In this document: positions 5,461 through 10,176 of the stretch, piece after piece | How positions within the stretch are numbered: position 1 is the stretch's first letter | How the letters are laid out: each line of letters begins with the position of its first letter | Source of the DNA: Propionibacteriaceae bacterium UBA7704 | GTDB taxonomy: Bacteria > Actinomycetota > Actinomycetes > Propionibacteriales > Propionibacteriaceae | Direction: 5' to 3' | Assembly (NCBI GenBank): GCA_002482525.1 | Contig: DLGC01000017.1 | Location: 250,502-260,677, forward strand | DNA: 10,176 nt | Position numbers and translations under genes: made by a program | Notes under the pieces: generated by a model | Told to the model about the DNA's origin: nothing | Seen by the model: only the letters and a program-made list of their open reading frames with translations | The model's database searches: none

Positions 5461-6228
5461 ATGGGATCGAAGTCAGAAACCCCGGCAGCACGCCGCCCCG
5501 GACGTCCACGCAAAGAAGATGTGGCTGCTCAGCTCGGCACCACGGTGAGCGAGTTGCCTGACGGCCCCGCCGATGCAGAGGGACTCACCCCGCGCCAGCG
5601 CCGGATCCTCGAAGTCATCCGGGACGCGCTCGCCGAGCGCAACTACCCGCCGAGTATCCGGGAGATTGCTGACCTCGTGGGGCTGGCGTCGTCCTCTTCT
5701 GCCGCCCACCAGTTGAAGGTGCTCCAGAACAAGGGATTTCTGTTCCGTGACCCTCACCGCCCGCGCGCACTGGAGGTGCGGCTGCCCGCCTCGATGATGC
5801 CGACCCCGGTCGAGCCACACCTCCTCGAGCCTGATCTGCCGGCGCCGGTAGCGACTGCGGTGGAGGTGCCCATCCTGGGACGCATCGCGGCCGGTGGACC
5901 CATTCTGGCTGAACAAGCTGTCGAAGACGTATTCAGCTTGCCCAAGCAATTGGTCGGTGAAGGCACGCTCTTTCTGCTGGAGGTCAAGGGCGATTCGATG
6001 ATCGAGGCCGCGATCTGCGACGGCGACTACGTCGTGATCCGGCAACAGCCTGACGCTGTCAACGGCGACATCGTCGCCGCATTGATCGGCGAGGAGGCGA
6101 CGGTGAAGACCTTCAAGCGCACCCCCGGGCAGGTATGGCTACTCCCCCACAATCCGGCCTATGAGCCGATTGACGGCAACCAGGCGTCCATCCTCGGCAA
6201 AGTGGTCGCAGTGCTCCGCCGGGTGTAG
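5461..6228 (+). CDS. lexA: SOS repressor LexA
   Basis: LexA represses DNA-damage genes and cleaves itself when stimulated by RecA filaments. This 255-residue protein has a winged-helix DNA-binding domain (about 42-106; LTPRQRRILEVI, then the recognition region SSSSAAHQL) and an S24-type C-terminal domain. The cleavage site is Ala144-Gly145 (GRIAAGGPIL), with the catalytic pair Ser179 (GDSM) and Lys216 (TVKTFK). The spacings of 35 and 37 residues are the same as in E. coli LexA. All functional residues are present. The 40-residue N-terminal extension has an AT-hook-like motif, RRPGRPRK (11-18). I chose the ATG at 5461 because it fits the leaderless promoter; an in-frame ATG at 5422 lies inside the LexA operator and would add 13 basic residues. 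LexA box 3 indicates autoregulation. The DUF167 gene follows directly. Confidence 0.97.
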   Translation: MGSKSETPAARRPGRPRKEDVAAQLGTTVSELPDGPADAEGLTPRQRRILEVIRDALAERNYPPSIREIADLVGLASSSSAAHQLKVLQNKGFLFRDPHRPRALEVRLPASMMPTPVEPHLLEPDLPAPVATAVEVPILGRIAAGGPILAEQAVEDVFSLPKQLVGEGTLFLLEVKGDSMIEAAICDGDYVVIRQQPDAVNGDIVAALIGEEATVKTFKRTPGQVWLLPHNPAYEPIDGNQASILGKVVAVLRRV

Positions 6229-6230
6229 CC

Positions 6231-6491
6231 ATTCGCATCTCGATCCGGGTCAAACCCGGTGCTGGACGAACCAAGGTCGGCGGTCGCTACGACGTCGACA
6301 CCTTGGTGGTAGCCGTAGCGGCTCCGGCCGTCGACGGTCGCGCCACGGCAGCTGCCCTCAAAGCCGTCGCCACAGCTTTTGCGTTGCCGCTACGAGAATT
6401 GACACTGGTGTCGGGTACCACCAGCAGGACGAAGATAGTGGAGATCAGCGGGGATCATCATGATCGCCTGCGGGAGCTGCTCGACATGTGA
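6231..6491 (+). CDS. DUF167 (YggU-type) protein with probable ATT start
   Basis: An 86-residue match to the DUF167/YggU family: IRISIRVKPGAGRTKVGGRY at the start, APAVDGRATAAALKAVA (31-47) in the middle, and LVSGTTSRTKIVEI (59-72) near the end. The cellular role of the family is not established. The family usually starts with Met right before RISVRVKPG, and here that codon is ATT (6231). No ATG, GTG or TTG occurs in frame between the upstream in-frame stop (6171-6173) and TTG at 6303, and starting at 6303 would remove the conserved first strand and the VKPG turn. GGGTG (6221-6225), 5 bp before the ATT, could serve as a ribosome site, and the lexA stop is only 2 bp upstream, so coupling to lexA translation is likely. 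Alternatives are a degraded start or a sequence error. The next gene begins 6 bp after the stop. Confidence 0.8.
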   Translation: MRISIRVKPGAGRTKVGGRYDVDTLVVAVAAPAVDGRATAAALKAVATAFALPLRELTLVSGTTSRTKIVEISGDHHDRLRELLDM

Positions 6492-6497
6492 GGTGTC

Positions 6498-7109
6498 ATG
6501 ACCCGTTTCGTCTCGACTCTGTTTTGTTCGCTGGACGGTGTCGCCGAAGTCGACCCGGCCTGGCACTTTCCCTATTTCGATGAACATATGGCCACAGCGG
6601 TCACTGAGGACTACGCCGAAGCCGATGCCCTGCTGCTGGGGCGGGTGACCTACGACAGCTTTGCTGGAGCGTGGCCTGATCGGGAGGCAGCCGGCGGCGA
6701 GGATGCCGAGTTCGCCGCCCAGCTCGGCGAGCTTCGCAAATTGGTCGCCACCCGGGGCGACCAGGCCTTGGGCTGGCGCAACGCCGAACCGATTGGTGAT
6801 CTGTTGTCGACCGTCGCGCAGTTGCGAGCCGACGCCGAACTCGGCTTTGTGCTGATCCCTGGCTCGATCTCGATCGTGCGGGAGTTGATCTCGGCCGGCG
6901 AACTCGACGAGCTGCGGCTGCTGGTCCACCCAGTCCTCGCCGGCACCGGGCGCCGCATCTTTGCCGCTGACGCCGGATTGCAGCCACTGGAGTTGCGGCA
7001 CTCCGAGGCATTCCCGACCGGGGTACTCCGCCTGATCTACGCGCCCACAGCGCTCCCGGAAAGCGGTGAGTACGCCGCGGCTGCACACCAGTTGGGTGAG
7101 CAGAACTAG
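6498..7109 (+). CDS. RibD C-terminal/dihydrofolate-reductase-like protein
   Basis: A 203-residue protein of the RibD-C/DHFR fold found in many actinobacterial 'dihydrofolate reductase family' proteins of unknown substrate. Typical elements are the first strand FVSTLFCSLDGVAE (4-17), the pyridine-nucleotide-type segment ADALLLGRVTYDSFAGAWP (42-60), IPGSISIVREL (119-129) and LDELRLLVHPVLAGTGRRIF (136-155). It is probably a cytoplasmic NAD(P)H-dependent reductase, but the true reaction cannot be told from sequence. It does not carry the N-terminal deaminase half of RibD, nor does it look like the essential FolA. GAGG (6490-6493), 4 bp before the ATG, overlaps the end of the DUF167 gene, so lexA, DUF167 and this gene probably form one transcript. 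Its stop overlaps that of the convergent gene. Confidence 0.85.
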   Translation: MTRFVSTLFCSLDGVAEVDPAWHFPYFDEHMATAVTEDYAEADALLLGRVTYDSFAGAWPDREAAGGEDAEFAAQLGELRKLVATRGDQALGWRNAEPIGDLLSTVAQLRADAELGFVLIPGSISIVRELISAGELDELRLLVHPVLAGTGRRIFAADAGLQPLELRHSEAFPTGVLRLIYAPTALPESGEYAAAAHQLGEQN

Positions 7110-7468
7110 GCTGCGATCCACTTCTTGGCGTCGTCGATCTCGGCGTCGCTGAACACCTTGAGTTCTGCGGGGAACATCCAGCCAATAGCCTTGACACTGT
7201 CCACGATGAGCGCGGAGTCGCTCACCACAGCGCACCGCTCCCAATCGCGGATGCGCCCCAGGCCCACTTTGGAGTCCTCCCACATCGCACCAATGGTGAA
7301 CTTCTCGAAGTCGACCCCGAGCACGTAGAGCATCCGCACCTTGCCGTGGCGTTCGATCATGGCATCGACCGCCGGTTCGAGGATGCCGTGGTAGTCCGCT
7401 GCGGTGATGTCGCCGACTGCCTCGATGCCGAGCACGTTATCGGGTAGTCCTTCAATGAGCTTGAGCAT
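7106..7468 (-). CDS. SpoIIAA-like (STAS-fold) protein
   Basis: A 120-residue protein of the SpoIIAA-like/STAS family. The pattern is characteristic: VLGIEAVGDITAADYHGIL (13-31), a basic segment ending in HGKVRMLYVLGVDFEKF (42-58), then GAMWEDSKVGLGRIRDWERCAVVSD (61-85) and the C-terminal FPAELKVFSDAEIDDAKKWI. Family members are small soluble proteins, possibly lipid- or partner-binding; their function is unknown. I chose the ATG at 7468, which has GAGAGG (7476-7481) 7 bp upstream, rather than an in-frame ATG 36 bp further upstream without one. The gene is convergent with the reductase-like gene, and the two TAG stops overlap in the 4-bp CTAG at 7106-7109. It lies 95 bp after the helicase gene in the same direction and could be read from its own or the hflX promoter. 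Confidence 0.88.
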   Translation of the reverse strand: MLKLIEGLPDNVLGIEAVGDITAADYHGILEPAVDAMIERHGKVRMLYVLGVDFEKFTIGAMWEDSKVGLGRIRDWERCAVVSDSALIVDSVKAIGWMFPAELKVFSDAEIDDAKKWIAA

Positions 7469-7513
7469 GATGACACCTCTCTGGGTGGGGTTCGTCTGCC
7501 CCATCCTCGCATC

Positions 7514-7559
7514 GCTGCCGGAGGGTTTCGCCGAGACTGGCCCAATTCATGGCGGCAGC
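7514..7559. terminator. Possible hairpin after the helicase gene
   Basis: GCTGCCG (7514-7520) and CGGCAGC (7553-7559) form a perfect 7-bp inverted repeat with a 32-base loop, 5 bp beyond the helicase stop in the minus direction. The long loop and missing T-run make it a weak candidate. The rest of the 95-bp gap (7469-7563) shows only the Shine-Dalgarno sequence of the SpoIIAA-like gene; I see no clear promoter. Confidence 0.25.
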
Positions 7560-7563
7560 CTGC

Positions 7564-9528
7564 TCAGGTGCCCGTTCCGGCAAGCCGGCGTAGTGCACCG
7601 ATGGAGACCTCGCGATCGGTGGTCATCCAGAACTCCGGCAGCGAGGCGGTGAGAAAACTGCCGTAGCGGGCCGTCACCAGCCGCGGGTCCAAGACGGCCA
7701 CCACGCCGCGATCATCCAGGCTTCGGATCAGCCGACCCGCACCTTGAGCAAGTAGCAAGCCGGCATGCGTCGCCGCTACCGCCATGAATCCGTTGCCGCC
7801 GGATTCGGCCACCGCTTGCTGGCGGGCCTGCATCAGCGGATCATCGGGGCGGGGAAACGGGATCTTGTCGATGATCACCAGTCGACAGGTGTCACCGGGC
7901 ACGTCGATGCCCTGCCACAGCGACAGCGTGCCGAAGAGGGACGCCTGCGGGTCCTCGACGAACTCGGCGGTCAGGCGCGCCAAATGGGCGTCTCCTTGGC
8001 ACAGCACCCGACGGTCGGGCACCTGCTCACGGCAATGGCGCGCAGCGGCCTCAGCGGCACGCTGCGAGGCGAACAGGCCCAGCGTGTGGCCGTCGGCCGC
8101 CCATAACAACTCGGCGACCTCAGCCAACACCTCGGGGCTGATGCCATCGCGACTGGGCGGCGGCACGTGGCGTGCAACGTACAGGATTCCTTGACTGCGA
8201 TAGTCGAATGGCGAGCCCACATCGAGGGCGCGATAGCCACCCGCTGCGGTGCCTCCCAGACCGAGAGCGACGCCCACCGACCCGAACTCACCACCCACCT
8301 TCAGCGTCGCTGACGTCAAGACGCTGGGATGCAGGTCGAAAATCTCGGTGCGCAGCAACCCGGCCACCGACAGTGGGGCACAAACGGCCTGTCGCCCGAA
8401 GCGTTCGGACTCTGATACCCAGATGACATCGCGCTCGTCGAGCTTGGCCAGCCGCTCGGCGATGTCGAAAACCTCTTGGGCCGCACCCTGAGCCTGGCGG
8501 CGTTCCACGTCGTCATCATCGCCGCCGGTCAGTCCACTGACTGCCGCACGGGCCGCTACTCGGACGGCGGAAAAGGCGTCCTTCAGCGGATCAGACGGGT
8601 CGGTGATGCGTCCGACCTCAGCAGCGTCGAGTCCTGCCTGCAACACATCTGCGGCGTCGAGGAAGTCCAACCCGGTGTCATCGCTCAGCCAGGCCAGGCA
8701 CCGTTTGGCCACGCGTTCGACCGCCGAAGGGCTCAACTCCACCGAGGCCGCGCCGGTCACCCGGGATACCAGTTCGTGGGCCTCGTCGATAACCAAAGCG
8801 TCATACTCCGGCAGCGCGGTGCCGCCGTGCAGTGCGTCGATGGCCAACAGAGCGTGATTGGTGACCACCAGCGCGGAGCTGCGGGCCTTCTCACGCGACT
8901 TCTCGACCAGACAGGCCGCGCCCTGCGGACACTTCTGAGCGCCCACGCATTCGCGCACCGGCACCGAGATCTGACCCCAGGCAGCCGGGGTGTGAGCCGG
9001 GGCGTCGTCCCGGTCGGCCAACTCCCCCGCCTCGGCCTGCTCCTCGGCCCAGCGGCGCAGCGCGACCACCTCAGCGCCCAACTCGGAGACCTGGCCGGGC
9101 TCAGGGAGCAGCGCATCCTGCTCGGCACCCTGGGCGTCGCGGACCTTCAGCAGGCAGGCGTAGTTGCTCCGCCCCTTCAGCACGGCATGACCCACGGTCG
9201 TTCCGGTGACCTCGTGGCAGGCAGCCACTGCTGCCGGGATGTCCTTGGTGGCCAACTGTGCCTGCAAAGCCAAGGTGGCGGTGGCGATGACGACCCGCGA
9301 CTGGGGATCATTGGCCAGGTGGGCCAACACCGGGGCCAGATAGCCCAGCGACTTGCCGGTGCCGGTACCGGCTTGGACGAGCAGGTGCTCGCCGGTGTCG
9401 AGGGTGGTGGCGACCTCGGCAGCCATCTGATCCTGTCCCGGTCGACGCACGCCGCCGATTCGGGCCACTGCGGCCTCCAGGATCGCGCCACTGAAGTCAG
9501 TTGCCGCAGGCAGGGAGCGCTCAGACAT
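7564..9528 (-). CDS. dinG: DinG-type ATP-dependent DNA helicase (XPD-like, Fe-S)
   Basis: A superfamily 2 helicase of 654 residues. Walker A is AGTGTGKS (53-60, Lys59) and the DEAH box is IDEAH (247-251). Motif III is SATL (406-409), motif V the region around LSLWQGIDVPG (535-545), and motif VI QGAGRLIR (595-602). Four cysteines at 125, 194, 200 and 206 lie between Walker A and DEAH, where DinG/XPD helicases hold a 4Fe-4S cluster, so this is very probably a 5'-3' iron-sulphur helicase acting on replication or repair intermediates such as R-loops. The start is ATG at 9528, inside the last codons of hflX; the 8-bp overlap implies translational coupling, and no strong Shine-Dalgarno sequence is seen. 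An in-frame ATG at 9585 would give a 19-residue extension read from hflX sequence. No LexA box lies nearby in the window, so SOS induction as in E. coli dinG is not supported by what is visible. Confidence 0.93.
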   Translation of the reverse strand: MSERSLPAATDFSGAILEAAVARIGGVRRPGQDQMAAEVATTLDTGEHLLVQAGTGTGKSLGYLAPVLAHLANDPQSRVVIATATLALQAQLATKDIPAAVAACHEVTGTTVGHAVLKGRSNYACLLKVRDAQGAEQDALLPEPGQVSELGAEVVALRRWAEEQAEAGELADRDDAPAHTPAAWGQISVPVRECVGAQKCPQGAACLVEKSREKARSSALVVTNHALLAIDALHGGTALPEYDALVIDEAHELVSRVTGAASVELSPSAVERVAKRCLAWLSDDTGLDFLDAADVLQAGLDAAEVGRITDPSDPLKDAFSAVRVAARAAVSGLTGGDDDDVERRQAQGAAQEVFDIAERLAKLDERDVIWVSESERFGRQAVCAPLSVAGLLRTEIFDLHPSVLTSATLKVGGEFGSVGVALGLGGTAAGGYRALDVGSPFDYRSQGILYVARHVPPPSRDGISPEVLAEVAELLWAADGHTLGLFASQRAAEAAARHCREQVPDRRVLCQGDAHLARLTAEFVEDPQASLFGTLSLWQGIDVPGDTCRLVIIDKIPFPRPDDPLMQARQQAVAESGGNGFMAVAATHAGLLLAQGAGRLIRSLDDRGVVAVLDPRLVTARYGSFLTASLPEFWMTTDREVSIGALRRLAGTGT

Positions 9529-10176
9529 CGCCGATGTCCGACAGGCGGGCCAACTCGCCGGCCAGATCAGGATTGACCCGGGCATGCACCTGGGTGCCTT
9601 CTCCGGTGTGCTCGATGCTGATCACCTCGCCGGCTTGATGAATCCGGTCCAGAAGATCGCCGCGGGCATAGGGCACCAGGGCGTCGACCTCGACGGCCGG
9701 ACGCGGCAGGCGTTCAGCAATCCGCTCGGTAAGGGTGGACAGCCCTTCCCCGGTGCGCGCGGAGACGAAGATCGCCTCGGGGAACTGCGCCCGCAACGCC
9801 AACACCACCTCAGGAGTGGTCGCGTCGAGCTTGTTCACCACGAGTTGCTCGGGAACATCGAGGGCACCGATGTCGGCCAACACCTGCCGGACTGCAGCGA
9901 CCTGACCGAAGGGGTCGGGGTCCGACCCATCCACCACGTGCACCAGGAGATCAGCTTTGACTGATTCCTCCAGGGTGGAGCGGAACGCCTCCACCAGGTC
10001 GTGAGGAAGGTGGCGGATGAAGCCGACGGTGTCGGTGAGGGTGAACACCCGCCCATCGGCGGTGGCGGAGCGTCGGGTGGTCGGATCCAGCGTTGCGAAC
10101 AACGCATTCTGGACCAGCACTCCGGCGTCGGTGAGCCGGTTCAGCAGCGAACTCTTGCCGGCATTGGTGTAGCCGA
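9521..10176 (-). CDS. hflX: GTPase HflX, C-terminal part
   Basis: The 5' end lies beyond the window; 217 residues remain, beginning in the G1 loop. HflX is a ribosome-binding GTPase that rescues or splits stalled ribosomes and 70S particles, often after heat or antibiotic stress. The GTPase signatures are in order: G1 GYTNAGKSSL (1-10), the HflX-typical NALFATLDPTTRR (23-35, with the G2 Thr), G3 DTVGFIRHLPHDL (48-60), G4 NKLD (114-117) and G5 SAR (138-140). The NAGKSSLLN and ATLDPT wording separates it from Obg and EngA GTPases. A C-terminal domain of about 60 residues follows and ends within the start of the helicase gene. The N-terminal HflX domain and the promoter are not visible. Confidence 0.95.
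   Translation of the reverse strand, partial: GYTNAGKSSLLNRLTDAGVLVQNALFATLDPTTRRSATADGRVFTLTDTVGFIRHLPHDLVEAFRSTLEESVKADLLVHVVDGSDPDPFGQVAAVRQVLADIGALDVPEQLVVNKLDATTPEVVLALRAQFPEAIFVSARTGEGLSTLTERIAERLPRPAVEVDALVPYARGDLLDRIHQAGEVISIEHTGEGTQVHARVNPDLAGELARLSDIGDV

Noticed and set aside
8476..9576. Long plus-strand open frame (366 codons) opposite the helicase gene
   Set aside because: It is antisense to the conserved helicase motifs and its translation is low-complexity Gly/Arg/Gln-rich; it is a codon-bias shadow.

Overview
This is an ordinary, densely coded stretch of a high-GC actinobacterial chromosome. Evidence for this is the GC-rich third codon positions, the actinobacterial type of LexA box (TCGAAC-N4-GTTCGA), the linkage of lexA, a small SOS gene and nrdR, genes without a Shine-Dalgarno sequence that look leaderless, and a class II (B12-dependent) ribonucleotide reductase. 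A B12-using lineage such as the Propionibacteriaceae fits, but that placement is an inference. I see no mobile element, phage gene, CRISPR array, rRNA or tRNA.

Layout. (1) 1-1394, plus strand: the C-terminal part of a membrane acyltransferase, a VTT/DedA-type membrane protein and a small Pro-rich acidic protein of unknown function, closed by a strong hairpin terminator. (2) 1417-4883, minus strand: the nrdR-nrdJ operon, made of the nucleotide-sensing repressor NrdR and the adenosylcobalamin-dependent ribonucleotide reductase NrdJ. It is read from a promoter overlapped by a probable pair of NrdR boxes, one of which overlaps a DnaA-box-like site. (3) 4956-5460: a small single-pass membrane protein, divergent from lexA, with three LexA boxes in the shared control region. 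(4) 5461-7109, plus strand: lexA (probably leaderless), a DUF167 (YggU-type) gene whose only sensible start codon is ATT, and a RibD-C/dihydrofolate-reductase-like protein. (5) 7106-10176, minus strand: a SpoIIAA/STAS-like protein whose stop codon overlaps that of the convergent neighbour, a DinG-type iron-sulphur helicase, and the C-terminal GTPase part of HflX, cut by the window edge. The helicase start overlaps the hflX stop by 8 bp.

How the parts fit. The centre of the window joins DNA-damage control and DNA precursor supply. LexA is placed to repress itself and a small membrane protein sitting where SOS division inhibitors are found in other actinobacteria. NrdR is placed to repress itself and nrdJ. 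Both circuits are known from relatives. The points most worth a second look are the near-helical spacing of the LexA boxes, the short SOS membrane protein without an accessory domain, the ATT start of the DUF167 gene, the AT-hook-like tail on LexA, and the DnaA-like box within the NrdR operator. I did not find a convincing undescribed multi-gene system.
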